From positions 37,538 to 101,537 of IMG/VR virus record IMGVR_UViG_3300032116_000064: DNA of 64,000 nt, one strand, 5' to 3'. How positions within the stretch are numbered: the first letter of the stretch is position 1; every line of letters begins with the position of its first letter. Below are positions 54,797 to 63,663 of this stretch, one piece after another. A model generated the notes under the pieces. It saw only the letters and a program-made list of their open reading frames with translations. It searched no databases and was not told the DNA's origin. This DNA comes from a virus. A program made the translations under genes and the position numbers.

Positions 54797-56399
54797 CAAC
54801 GATCTCCTCTATTTTCATAATTTTATCAAGAAGATTAATACCTAAAACGTCAAACTTTACATGGCCTAACGCTTCTAAATCTGACATTTCTAATCCGGCA
54901 ATCTTTTCAGATGATCCCTTTTGCTTTACCATTGGACATACTTGCTGTAAAGGTTCAGCAGATATAACCACTCCAGCGGCATGTTTACCTTGAGTTTTAA
55001 ATGTACCCTCTATTTGAATAGCTTGCTCAAAATATTCAGCATACTCTCCTTCTAACTTACCGTCTTCTGATAATCTACAAAAGTCCCGTAGTGCATCGGC
55101 ATTATTTATCAATGCCCACTTTATGATAGATCTATCTTCATCGTCCATTTCTGCTAATTGATCTGAAATCTTAGCCTCGTCTGGAATGCAATTGCTGATA
55201 GCATTCATCTCCGCAAAAGAGCAGGCTTCATTAACACGCAATATTTCTTTTATTGCACTCTTTCCCTGTAATCTACCAAACGTTAACATTTGGCTTACTC
55301 TTTCATGACCATACTTGTCTTTTATATATGATATAATTTCATCACGTTTAGTGCCGGGAACGTCCATATCAATATCTGGTAAAGATATGTGATCAGCCGT
55401 ATTTCGTCCAGCGTTATAAAATCGTGCAAATAGAAGGTCAAACTCTATTGGGTCAATCTTTGTGATACCAATTAAGTATGAAATCAAACATCCGGCGGCA
55501 GACCCTCTACCGGGACCAGAAAGCCACCCCATATCATTAACGTGCTGTATAATATCATGCACAATTAAGAAATATCCGAATAGATTAGCATCCTTAATAA
55601 CGTCAAACTCTTCTTTAAATCTACTAAGATACTTCTGCTTATCTTCTTCTTTTGATACCTTGTTTTGATCTATTAATATTTTCTTCCAGCCAACACGGCA
55701 TAATTCTTTGAGATAATCTTCTTCTGATGCACCCTTTGGACATTCAAATTTTGGAAGCATTGGCTTACTAAGAATATCATAGTCTTCGCATTGATCGTAA
55801 ATCGTTTTTAGCTTAGATGTATCTAGACCTTCAGATTCACTCTTATTTTTTACATAGAATGAGTCTTGCATAAAATATACTAGTTTATCCATATGTTCTT
55901 GTGGATACTTCGAATCTACACTACCGTCTGGTTTAATACTCTTTTTTATTTTAGGTAGAGTAGTCTTCATGTCTGAACATAATAATATTCTATGAAGCTT
56001 GGCATCTTCACGATTAGTATAATAACTAATAGGCATAGAGTCGCTTTGGCTATTAAAAGCACTAATACTAATAAGATTTTTACTGACCTCTAGACTATCA
56101 AAATCTCTTGGGAGTTTACCGTTTTCGTCCAACGCCGAAACCATTTCAATCAATTCATACCAACCCTCTTTGTTCTTAGCAAAGAGTGTAGCAAAATCAA
56201 AGGAGCATCCAATAATGGGCTTTATCCCCTGCTTTTTGCAAGCCTTATAAAAGGCTACTGCGCCGGATAGTGTTTTATAATCACAGATACCACATGCTGT
56301 ATATCCATTATTTTTACACTTTTGGGCCAATTCTTCTGGCTTAGAAAAACCACGCAATAGACTATAATGGGTATAATTTTTAAGTGGAAACCATTTCAT
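54777..56399 (-). CDS. dnaE: DNA polymerase III alpha (DnaE), N-terminal half
   Basis: A 540-residue protein preceded by AGGAGAG. Residues 1-90 are a PHP domain whose metal ligands are lost: the usual HLHVHS near residue 5 reads LKNYTH, and TDHGNL reads CDYKTL. Residues about 270-540 form the catalytic palm: LSGPGRGSAAGCL at 293-305, SLPDIDMDV at 339-347 (D342, D344), GKHAAGVVIS at 471-480 and VKFDVLGINLLDKI at 514-527 (D517). These correspond to E. coli D401, D403 and D555. The chain ends soon after this block at VDDRQNK, before the fingers, which are on a separate gene at 51694-53262. Confidence 0.92.
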   Translation of the reverse strand: MKWFPLKNYTHYSLLRGFSKPEELAQKCKNNGYTACGICDYKTLSGAVAFYKACKKQGIKPIIGCSFDFATLFAKNKEGWYELIEMVSALDENGKLPRDFDSLEVSKNLISISAFNSQSDSMPISYYTNREDAKLHRILLCSDMKTTLPKIKKSIKPDGSVDSKYPQEHMDKLVYFMQDSFYVKNKSESEGLDTSKLKTIYDQCEDYDILSKPMLPKFECPKGASEEDYLKELCRVGWKKILIDQNKVSKEEDKQKYLSRFKEEFDVIKDANLFGYFLIVHDIIQHVNDMGWLSGPGRGSAAGCLISYLIGITKIDPIEFDLLFARFYNAGRNTADHISLPDIDMDVPGTKRDEIISYIKDKYGHERVSQMLTFGRLQGKSAIKEILRVNEACSFAEMNAISNCIPDEAKISDQLAEMDDEDRSIIKWALINNADALRDFCRLSEDGKLEGEYAEYFEQAIQIEGTFKTQGKHAAGVVISAEPLQQVCPMVKQKGSSEKIAGLEMSDLEALGHVKFDVLGINLLDKIMKIEEIVDDRQNK

Positions 56400-56442
56400 G
56401 CAACTCTCCTGTTCAAATTAACGTGGTTCAGCTTATTGTAGC

Positions 56443-57090
56443 TTACGCAAGTTCTTTTTGCAACTGACTAATTATCGACTCTGTAAAAAGTACAGACGCT
56501 TTGTTGTCTGATGGGTAATGTACTCCTTGCATTTCTCTGCAAAAAGCTGTAATTTTTACGCATTCTCTAAATTCTGATATCAAACTGGGATATAATTCTG
56601 AACATAATATGCAAGCTAGCATGGCATAACAAGTATGACCAGAAGGATACGATGGAGTTTTTGTTGTATCTGATTCTATAACATAGATTTTTTTACTTAA
56701 TAAATCTCCCAAATACTCTGGTCTTACTCTATTAAAATGATATTTGACATTAAGAATGCAATTTTTTAAAATACTGTAATATCTGTCAAACATTTCATCT
56801 GGAAAGTCAAGTTCTTTTTTCAACAAAACATCATTGAATAAATATTTTGGATCTTTATCAACTGATTTTATTAATTTTTTTTGATTATCTGAAATCTTAG
56901 ATGTAAGTCTAGATAAGTAATTTAATTCATTTGCTACTATTATACTATCATTGGCCGGTGGGGGATCTAGTATATTTTTCCAATCTAAGTTGTACTTAAC
57001 TTCAAGAAATTTTGGATTATCTGTGTATGTGAGAGTATTTATCTTCTTCTGCTGAATTAACACATCTATATCTTGTATTCTTTTAGACAC
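56443..57090 (-). CDS. PAP2-family acid phosphatase
   Basis: A 215-residue protein with complete PAP2/class A acid phosphatase motifs: KYHFNRVRP at 116-124, YPSGHT at 148-153 (H152) and CREMQGVHYPSD at 184-195 (R185, H191, D195). These residues form and resolve a phosphohistidine intermediate. The start is GTG at 57090; GGTGGGA upstream is the likely ribosome-binding site. No signal peptide or transmembrane segment is evident, so it is probably cytoplasmic, unusual for this family. Substrates could be sugar phosphates, polyprenyl phosphates or nucleotides. It lies just upstream of DnaE, and a 43-base gap separates the two. Confidence 0.8.
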   Translation of the reverse strand: MSKRIQDIDVLIQQKKINTLTYTDNPKFLEVKYNLDWKNILDPPPANDSIIVANELNYLSRLTSKISDNQKKLIKSVDKDPKYLFNDVLLKKELDFPDEMFDRYYSILKNCILNVKYHFNRVRPEYLGDLLSKKIYVIESDTTKTPSYPSGHTCYAMLACILCSELYPSLISEFRECVKITAFCREMQGVHYPSDNKASVLFTESIISQLQKELA

Positions 57091-57112
57091 TAGAATCCCA
57101 CCGTTATGAAGC

Positions 57113-58156
57113 TCACCAACTCTTACAAGCCCAATATCTGGCTTTCCATTTTGGACCCGGATTGTCGCAGTTATGTCTAGCTCTAAAGCTTTTTCGTCTT
57201 TCTGGAATGTTCTTTTTGATGGTCATGTTTGGATCACCAAACCTTACAATAACAACATTGCCACTTTCATTTTTGACATAAACCGCAAATTTCTTGGGGC
57301 CACTAGGAGTTCTAAATGGTTTGTTGAGCGTTACCTTTCTTCCTTGGTATTCGCTTGCTTCACCCATATACATTAAAGTTCTTCCATCTCTTTCATAATA
57401 ACCTTTTCGCCTATAAGTATAGATTTCTCCGGTCTTTGGATCTTGATATTCATAGGCACCTTCTTCCATTTCCATTTCTGGTTCTTCTGTCTCAACTTCT
57501 GAAGGCTCTTCTACTTCTTCTTCATCGTCTTTTTCTTTGTCGGTGTATTCATCTTCATACTTACCGGGTTCATAATACTTAACAAAGTCATATACGTTTT
57601 GTACATAAATCTCAGCCTTAGAAATCATATCCTTGGTCCAATCTTGGAATTCTACGTCTAAAGACATAGTTTTTAATTTCATAACGATTTCCATAAGTTG
57701 ATCATGCATCTTTTGTATTTGTTCAATAGCCATTTCACTGCCATCTTCAGACTGTGCCTTTTTCCAAGATTTTGGATCTGGACGGTCTGGATCTCCCGGT
57801 TTTGCTGGTTTATACTTCTTACCTTCTCGCTCTTTCTTCTTACGAATGTTTTCCCATAATCCGGGTCTTTCTGCCGCTATATCGTATTCTTCTGTTATCT
57901 CTCCAAAGTCTTCATATTCTGCTGCTAATGGTATATGAAGATTATTTTCGTTAATTTCTTCTTCATAACCAAATGCTTCAACCTGTAGTTTGAAATCTGC
58001 CGCTTCTATACAGCCGCAATCGGCTGTTGCTTGATCTATGCAAATTGCTACTCTCTGTTGTGAATTTGGATATTCACTTTTCATAGTTTCATTACTCATG
58101 CATCTTGAAACAAATTTATCTTTATTTTCATCTTTATTTCTCTTTGGAAGTGGCAT
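57113..58156 (-). CDS. Acidic protein with conserved phage C-terminal domain
   Basis: A 347-residue protein with a GGAGA ribosome-binding site. The N-terminus MPLPKRNKDENKDKFVSRCM, with SQQRVAICIDQA, resembles an N-terminal module I associate with phage capsid-assembly or protease proteins. The centre is strongly acidic and coiled (KEKDDEEEVEEPSEVETEEP). The C-terminus has a basic, conserved-looking domain (FGDPNMTIKKNIPERRKSFR, then ARHNCDNPGPK with KARYWACKSW). This C-terminal module recurs in phages, sometimes on scaffold or protease proteins. No catalytic triad is visible. It overlaps the upstream GT gene by 23 bases. Function uncertain. Confidence 0.5.
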   Translation of the reverse strand: MPLPKRNKDENKDKFVSRCMSNETMKSEYPNSQQRVAICIDQATADCGCIEAADFKLQVEAFGYEEEINENNLHIPLAAEYEDFGEITEEYDIAAERPGLWENIRKKKEREGKKYKPAKPGDPDRPDPKSWKKAQSEDGSEMAIEQIQKMHDQLMEIVMKLKTMSLDVEFQDWTKDMISKAEIYVQNVYDFVKYYEPGKYEDEYTDKEKDDEEEVEEPSEVETEEPEMEMEEGAYEYQDPKTGEIYTYRRKGYYERDGRTLMYMGEASEYQGRKVTLNKPFRTPSGPKKFAVYVKNESGNVVIVRFGDPNMTIKKNIPERRKSFRARHNCDNPGPKWKARYWACKSW

Positions 58157-59009
58157 TTTTGTCTCCTAATGTTGATATAGCTTCTTGAAGCATATTATCT
58201 AGTTTGTCTTTTGGTATTCTATTTCTAAAATAGTTGTATATACTTGATATCATTATGTCATTTGGATTTTGTGTTATCTCTAGCCATCCTATAAAATAAT
58301 TCCAAATTCTATCTTCTAGAATTAGTGGATATTTTACACCGTTAGGTCTACCAAATCTATGGTTCCACTTTAAGTATGGAAGGCATATGTTTTTGCCTCC
58401 TCTTCTTTTGAACTTTTCTGCTATATATCCTTCTTCTGCACCAAAACCTTTAAAGTGTTGATTGATACCAACCCAGTTTGATCTTTCGAACGCAAGCATA
58501 CCCATACCCTGCATTGGTATTTCAAACGGGAGGCCAGTGTCATATTTTTCCTTGTTTGTAGCCCATATCCCAAACATATCGCCACGCCATGTGGGATCAA
58601 AGTGTGTTGATATATTTTTTAAATCATCGTACCATAGCGGTCCTTGTATTAAGTCTTTACAGTTTGGATTGTCTTGGAAGTATTTTAATAAATTATCTAT
58701 TCCATTTTTTTCTATTAACACATGGCAATCTATAATTAATACATATTTCCCAGTGGCGTGGTCTACTATCTTGTATTTGTTGAAAGAACTATTTTGATCA
58801 GTATTAATGATGTACTTTCCGTGTACTTGATTTTCAATAAATGATTTGCAAGCTTTTCCATGTTCACTAGCAGAGTTATTGTCTAAAACAATAAATTCTA
58901 CATTGTTTGTATTACATATATCATGATACATGCGTAATGACTGTATGGAGAAAAATACTCCATCATAGTCATCGTGTGTTGCCATTCCTATTGTTAGTAA
59001 TTTATCCAT
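58134..59009 (-). CDS. GT2-like glycosyltransferase (GT-A)
   Basis: A 291-residue GT-A enzyme. N-terminal LLTIGMATHDDYDGVFFSIQ and EFIVLDNNSASEH form the donor-binding start. YVLIIDCHVLIEKNG holds a D-C-H motif in place of the usual DXD, and STHFDPTWRGDMFGIWATNK follows. The segment PMQGMGMLAFERSNWVGINQ then FKGFGAEEGYIAEKF includes the acidic EE of the catalytic region. From memory, this WRGDMFGIW plus GFGAEEGYI pattern marks a recurrent phage and bacterial GT family. It stands apart from the main glycosylation cluster, between RecB-like nuclease and acidic protein genes. Confidence 0.78.
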   Translation of the reverse strand: MDKLLTIGMATHDDYDGVFFSIQSLRMYHDICNTNNVEFIVLDNNSASEHGKACKSFIENQVHGKYIINTDQNSSFNKYKIVDHATGKYVLIIDCHVLIEKNGIDNLLKYFQDNPNCKDLIQGPLWYDDLKNISTHFDPTWRGDMFGIWATNKEKYDTGLPFEIPMQGMGMLAFERSNWVGINQHFKGFGAEEGYIAEKFKRRGGKNICLPYLKWNHRFGRPNGVKYPLILEDRIWNYFIGWLEITQNPNDIMISSIYNYFRNRIPKDKLDNMLQEAISTLGDKNATSKEK

Positions 59010-59010
59010 A

Positions 59011-60030
59011 TTAACCCGGAGCGGAGTAAAATCCTATGTTAAAGCCTTCCCTTGTGCATTCCTTAATAGTGTGATCCATACCATTAGTTTTTAAGTTATT
59101 CTCTATGTATATACACATATTCTGATCTGTCCCCGGCCAGTTATGCTTGCAATAATGGCATAATTTAGTGCATTTCCAATTATCTCTGTTCTGTGATATT
59201 GGCTGCGGTGTATTGTTTTGTTTTATATCTAAAAATCTGTTTTTTAGCATCTTTTTGAACTTATTCTGATCACTTTCATCAAAACACATTGAAAAAGGAC
59301 CGCCATCTTTTATGAAAAAGATACTCATTATAGACTGTTTATAGTCTGGAAACAGCTTAGAAATTGCATAATTATATAGTAATAATTGTGGATCTGCACA
59401 TAGCTTTTCGTATGTTTTTTCTTCGCCAGTAGCCCAATCTAACCTTTTGCCGGTTTTCCAATCTATTACCTCTATTATTCCATCATCAGTTTCAGTGACT
59501 AAATCAATAGTTCCCTTTATGGCTAACTGTCCCTTTACTTTCTCACCATTTATTTCGTATTCATAAAATGCCCAATCTTCATCGATTGGGATATCAAAAT
59601 GTGGTTCTGCTGCCACTATCTTCCTATGTCTTGGATCAAATTGTCCATCATTATATTTTAATGTGTTCCAGACTAATTCAGCACATTGCTTTTTATCCGA
59701 GTTTGTAAAAGAGTTTTTGGAGCTAGATGTATAAAACTCAAAACTTTTAGATATTAATTGCTCCACTAGACTGCTTTGAAGAAACTCATTCTTTTTGATA
59801 GATATGTCTCCAAGTGCATCATCTGTGATTGATAACTTTAGTTTTTTCTCATTGGTTTGCTGATATAACTTTAATTTGGCTAATACCTCTAAAACTTTAT
59901 GCACTATTGTTCCAAGTTCTGCTTTCTTGCCACTGTCAGGTTGATGACCCAGAACATAGGTTATAAAGTATTGCATTTGGCAATAGGCGTAATTGTTATA
60001 ACTAGATGACCTTATGTATGTTACTAGCAT
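59011..60030 (-). CDS. RecB/Cas4-like PD-(D/E)XK nuclease, probable Fe-S protein
   Basis: A 339-residue nuclease preceded by GGAGAA. The PD-(D/E)XK core lies at residues about 170-200: GTIDLVTE with D176 and IIEVIDWKTGK with D190 and K192. Earlier GTIVHKVLE at 40-48 carries the conserved His of the RecB family. C17 with C287, C291 and C294 (CTKLCHYC) matches the one-plus-three cysteine pattern of AddB/Cas4-type 4Fe-4S nucleases. It likely processes DNA ends for recombination with the Rad52-like protein and exonuclease. It ends one base before the GT gene. Confidence 0.82.
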   Translation of the reverse strand: MLVTYIRSSSYNNYAYCQMQYFITYVLGHQPDSGKKAELGTIVHKVLEVLAKLKLYQQTNEKKLKLSITDDALGDISIKKNEFLQSSLVEQLISKSFEFYTSSSKNSFTNSDKKQCAELVWNTLKYNDGQFDPRHRKIVAAEPHFDIPIDEDWAFYEYEINGEKVKGQLAIKGTIDLVTETDDGIIEVIDWKTGKRLDWATGEEKTYEKLCADPQLLLYNYAISKLFPDYKQSIMSIFFIKDGGPFSMCFDESDQNKFKKMLKNRFLDIKQNNTPQPISQNRDNWKCTKLCHYCKHNWPGTDQNMCIYIENNLKTNGMDHTIKECTREGFNIGFYSAPG

Positions 60031-60774
60031 TCAAATTCTCCAAAAAGTATTATTTTTAAGTTCACAACATAAAGTTTCTAGTGTCATATTATGATTATCA
60101 ATGACCATATCAAAATTATGCCAATCAAATTTATCACTATCTAGTGATGATTCGGACTCAGAATCACTGTTGAATATATTCCTTGTAAGACGTATGACAA
60201 TACCTCCATTGTCTTTTATAGATTTTACCTCATTAGGAAATCGTACATCTGGTATAATTGCTAACCGAGATTTTTCACTCAATACCTTATTTATTGTAGC
60301 ATCTACCCAAGCGGTTGACTTTATTTTTCGTATAATCTTTGTTCCAAAATGCTCCAAAAATTCTCTATGTGTCATATATCCCGATTTATTATCATTATTA
60401 TTTGGTATATCTTCCCATTTGATACTTGTTAATTCATTTTTTTGATCATCTGTGCCATATACATTATCTGGCTTGAATCCAAACAAGTTTACGCACATGT
60501 CTTTCAAGTAATCTGCGAAATGGTATACCTTTACATAAGGCCACAATTCTCTTTGTGCATATTCAACAAATGTATTGTCTTTTCTAGTAACATCGAATAT
60601 TCCATAGCCACTGGTCCCTGTAGAGTCTTTAGTCTGTATTGCTAGATTACCGTCATCCTCAATAAAAAATTGTTCAATCATTGACTTACCCTGTAAAATA
60701 TCACCATTGATATAATTAGCAATGGTATTTTTCCCAGACTGTTTTCTACCAGATATACCTATTATTTTAACCAT
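60031..60774 (-). CDS. Deoxynucleoside monophosphate kinase
   Basis: A 247-residue P-loop kinase. The N-terminus IIGISGRKQSGKNT at 4-17 is a Walker A motif, and later RLAIIPDVRFPNEVKSIKDN with GGIVIRLTRN matches the dNMP kinase/T4 gene 1 family. It phosphorylates dNMPs to dNDPs to supply replication. The region at about residues 85-100 (VYHFADYLKDMCVNLFGF) resembles the family's lid and substrate-binding part. It overlaps the primase stop by eight bases and is flanked by replication genes. Confidence 0.85.
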   Translation of the reverse strand: MVKIIGISGRKQSGKNTIANYINGDILQGKSMIEQFFIEDDGNLAIQTKDSTGTSGYGIFDVTRKDNTFVEYAQRELWPYVKVYHFADYLKDMCVNLFGFKPDNVYGTDDQKNELTSIKWEDIPNNNDNKSGYMTHREFLEHFGTKIIRKIKSTAWVDATINKVLSEKSRLAIIPDVRFPNEVKSIKDNGGIVIRLTRNIFNSDSESESSLDSDKFDWHNFDMVIDNHNMTLETLCCELKNNTFWRI

Positions 60775-61801
60775 TAACTATTCCCCGAATTTGTGGTATT
60801 ACTATTTTATTGATTTGTTCTACGCTCATTTCACCAACGTCTTTAGTTGGTATTCTTGGAAAAGATAGCTTATACATTCTGCCTAGCTGTCTTTGTAACT
60901 GTACCTTCGCTTCTCTTCCAGCTTGGTCGTTATCCATTAGAACTACTATATGCGTAAGTGGCATTTTGTACAGTTTTGTTTCTTGTTCTTTGCTAAGAGT
61001 TCTTCCAAAAATACTCATAGATTGTGTGATGCCAGCCTCATGAAGTCTCCATACATCGCCCTGACCCTCTACCAAAACTAGTGAAGAAGTTTTGCGTACA
61101 TTGATTATAGCTCTGTGATAATTATAAAAAAAATATCTTTTGTCAAAACCTTTGGGGTCTAGCAAAAATTTAGGGTGCTTATATTCTTTAATCGATCTAG
61201 CTATACATGCTATGACCTTTTCCCCAGTGTCATTATGGATAGGTATAATAGATCTATCATATAACTTGGATGATTTATCAGTACAGTCTCCAACACCAAA
61301 ATGTATTAATGTTTCTGGTTTAAAACCTCTAGAAAGAAAATATTTCGATGGTAATTCTGAACAAATGTCTTCTTTAATTGCTGGATAATCTTGATCTAGA
61401 GCAATACTAGAGTTTATGGTATTTACGAGCTTAGAGAAATCATCTTCTTCAAGCTTGGGCTTAGAAACTACTTTAGATTTGCCTTGTTTATTTATACCTA
61501 GAAAACTACAAGACCACTTTAGGGCTTCTGAAAAACCAGCATCAATTCCAGTTTCTTTTGATAGTGATCCTCTAATGACTCCAAAGATATCGTTCCTATA
61601 TTGCTCTTGACAATCTCTAGTCCAACACTTCCATATGCCTTTATCTTTTGAAAAAGAAAAAGCTCTTGGATTATCACTGCCATCATGTACAGGACAATTA
61701 CAATATATATTATCTCCTAAAACCTCGTACTTCATACCAAGGCTTGAAAATACTTCTTCCGCACGATTATTTAGTTCACTCTTGATCTTCTGCAAGTCCA
61801 T
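60767..61801 (-). CDS. DnaG-type DNA primase
   Basis: A 344-residue primase, shorter than bacterial DnaG (about 580). The N-terminal zinc finger is C36-x2-H39 and C59-x4-C64 (CPVHDG then WKCWTRDC), the CHCC type. The catalytic core has a SIIPIHNDTGEKVIACIARS strand. Its TOPRIM domain has VLVEGQGDVWRL (the glutamate motif) and HIVVLMDNDQAGREAKVQLQ (the DxD motif). The missing C-terminal domain, which binds DnaB in bacteria, suggests contact through another surface. It overlaps the helicase stop by 26 bases, consistent with a coordinated primosome. Confidence 0.9.
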   Translation of the reverse strand: MDLQKIKSELNNRAEEVFSSLGMKYEVLGDNIYCNCPVHDGSDNPRAFSFSKDKGIWKCWTRDCQEQYRNDIFGVIRGSLSKETGIDAGFSEALKWSCSFLGINKQGKSKVVSKPKLEEDDFSKLVNTINSSIALDQDYPAIKEDICSELPSKYFLSRGFKPETLIHFGVGDCTDKSSKLYDRSIIPIHNDTGEKVIACIARSIKEYKHPKFLLDPKGFDKRYFFYNYHRAIINVRKTSSLVLVEGQGDVWRLHEAGITQSMSIFGRTLSKEQETKLYKMPLTHIVVLMDNDQAGREAKVQLQRQLGRMYKLSFPRIPTKDVGEMSVEQINKIVIPQIRGIVNG

Positions 61802-63242
61802 TTATTTTTAGTTTATCTAGTGTATCTTGATCTACCATACCAGTATCTCCTACTGGTTGATTCTTAAATTCATTTCTGGTCTTTAGTTCTCTTAGCTTGG
61901 CATGTGATCCTTGCATAACCATATTTATGTAATCCCCATCGTCTAATCCGCCGCCGTGTCTTGATACAATAGGAACTAATTTTCTATTGCCAGCATTTGG
62001 ACCATCTTCCGCCAACTCTTCTGGCGACTTAGCTTTGAAGATACTAAACGAAGTACATAGCCAAATTAGTCTATCTGAGCCGCTAACAGCATCTGTACTT
62101 TCTTTAGTTATACCATCGCGGTTCAGCTGAACGAATGAAAGGCATGGTATATCAAGCTTTACGCAAAGATTATGAAGAGAAGTAATTTGAAAGCCCAGTG
62201 CTTGGTATTCTTGTATGTTATTAGTTATTGAGCTAGAAGACATCAATTTAAGATAATCGTATATGATTAGACAGTTATTTGTTTTACCATTGTCATCCAT
62301 TCTAACGTCTTGCATTACCCATCGTCTAATCAAGTTGAGTATTTGTTCAAATGGTTTTCCTGCAACGCTAACGTAACTATACGGTATGGATTCAATCTTT
62401 TCAATAGCGTCTAATACTTTTTGTCGTTTTTCATCATCCTCTGTGAATCTACCGGTAGCAATTTCATTGATTGGAACTCCGCTTATGTTTGCTAATAATC
62501 TATTCAAATGATCTTCCTTACTCATTTCAGTATCTAACATCAGTACCGGTGTTCCTTTAGAAGATACATTTAAAGCTACATTATCAGCAAATACGCTTTT
62601 ACCAACCTTTGGTCGTGCTGATATTAAGTCAACGCATTTCCTTCTTAATCCTCCACCGATTGCTTCATCGTACTTGTTGAAGCCCGTTGGTATTCCTATG
62701 ATATCACATTTGTTCTCTTCTAGAAATTCTAAATATTGTTTGGCATCCTTGCCAATTTTCTCTGGAAGATCACCACTATCGTCTTCTCGTAAAAAATCTG
62801 TAACTGGGTTTTCTAGTATTTGTATAATTTCATTTATAGATTCTGATCCCGTAACGTCATCTATATCCTTATGGATTTTTGCTGTAAGACCTTTTATCTT
62901 ACGTGCAAATTCAAACTTCTTCATCTGTATTGCAAAGCTAAACACATTATCTTTATTGATCGGGAAGTCCATTAAAGACTTTATGTACTTCAACTCTTGA
63001 TCTGTGTTTATACTTTCAGAAAGACTAAGCTGTTCTGATGCAGATAAAATAGATGGTATATCTACCTTTTGATCATTCAATATAACTTTTTCAATACATT
63101 TGAATAATACTTGATTATTAAAATGACCAAAGCTATCTTGGCTTATCACATCTGATACAGATACATATGCATCTATACCATGCTGCAACAGTCCAGCTAA
63201 AACCGCTCTTTCTGAACCAATATCAGTTAACTTAGTTTCCAT
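61776..63242 (-). CDS. dnaB: DnaB-type replicative helicase
   Basis: A 488-residue helicase. ATG 63242 is chosen because GGAAAG lies before it and the DnaB N-domain begins nearby (SERAVLAGLLQHG). An earlier start overlaps the zinc-finger gene. The RecA-like core carries Walker A ARPKVGKS at 209-216 in place of the usual GRPxMGKT, then LMLDTEMSKED, Walker B-like CLIIYDYLKLM, QLNRDGITKESTD and SRHGGGLDDGDYINM. It unwinds DNA at the fork and carries the primase encoded next. The N-domain is complete, so it probably forms a standard hexamer. The helicase-loading factor is not visible here. Confidence 0.92.
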   Translation of the reverse strand: METKLTDIGSERAVLAGLLQHGIDAYVSVSDVISQDSFGHFNNQVLFKCIEKVILNDQKVDIPSILSASEQLSLSESINTDQELKYIKSLMDFPINKDNVFSFAIQMKKFEFARKIKGLTAKIHKDIDDVTGSESINEIIQILENPVTDFLREDDSGDLPEKIGKDAKQYLEFLEENKCDIIGIPTGFNKYDEAIGGGLRRKCVDLISARPKVGKSVFADNVALNVSSKGTPVLMLDTEMSKEDHLNRLLANISGVPINEIATGRFTEDDEKRQKVLDAIEKIESIPYSYVSVAGKPFEQILNLIRRWVMQDVRMDDNGKTNNCLIIYDYLKLMSSSSITNNIQEYQALGFQITSLHNLCVKLDIPCLSFVQLNRDGITKESTDAVSGSDRLIWLCTSFSIFKAKSPEELAEDGPNAGNRKLVPIVSRHGGGLDDGDYINMVMQGSHAKLRELKTRNEFKNQPVGDTGMVDQDTLDKLKINGLAEDQE

Positions 63243-63243
63243 A

Positions 63244-63663
63244 TCACTTTCCAGTGCATCGGTTACAGCGATAATAGTCGCCGTGAACGAATCGTGCGTC
63301 TTCTTTAAATGTTTTACCACAAACGTGGCATTCTACCTCAACCTTTTTATGTGGCTGGCGACGGCGAGGGGTTTTTTCAAACTGGGGAGTTTCTACATCC
63401 CTAAATTCACCGGTATCTTGCCACTCATTCTTTCTGGCTCTCACTTGTTCTTTTCTCCTAGTATTAGAAGTACTTTCCTGCTTAAACATTGTAAAATCTT
63501 CATTCACACTTGCAGGGGGCGTGGAAGATTGTATTTGTTTTATGCTTTCCTTTTTTACTTCCTGTGGAATGCTAGACAATGTTTGACTATCGCCAACCAG
63601 TGCCTTTAACAAAGCTTGTTTTTGCTCATCGTTAAGCATGTTTATAAAATCGTTCATACTCAT
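63244..63663 (-). CDS. Zinc-finger protein upstream of helicase
   Basis: A 139-residue protein. The first 40 residues are helical (MSMNDFINMLNDEQKQALLK), then comes a flexible basic stretch (SNTRRKEQVRARKNEW, PRRRQPHKKVE), and the C-terminus is a four-cysteine zinc finger (C112-x2-C115, C133-x2-C136). It starts with an ATGA overlap to the upstream gene and ends one base before the helicase start. Close linkage to DnaB suggests a helicase loader or accessory, though I see no specific motif to show it. Confidence 0.6.
   Translation of the reverse strand: MSMNDFINMLNDEQKQALLKALVGDSQTLSSIPQEVKKESIKQIQSSTPPASVNEDFTMFKQESTSNTRRKEQVRARKNEWQDTGEFRDVETPQFEKTPRRRQPHKKVEVECHVCGKTFKEDARFVHGDYYRCNRCTGK

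Noticed and set aside
53259-54799. Frameshift or single stop as the cause of the DnaE break
   Set aside because: The halves are 1.5 kb apart with three complete genes between them, each with its own start and overlap, so the break is not a simple mutation.
51694-56399. Split intein at the DnaE halves
   Set aside because: Neither the end of the N-half (VDDRQNK) nor the start of the C-half (MIDIDYND) shows intein blocks such as the N-terminal Cys block or the C-terminal HN followed by a nucleophile.
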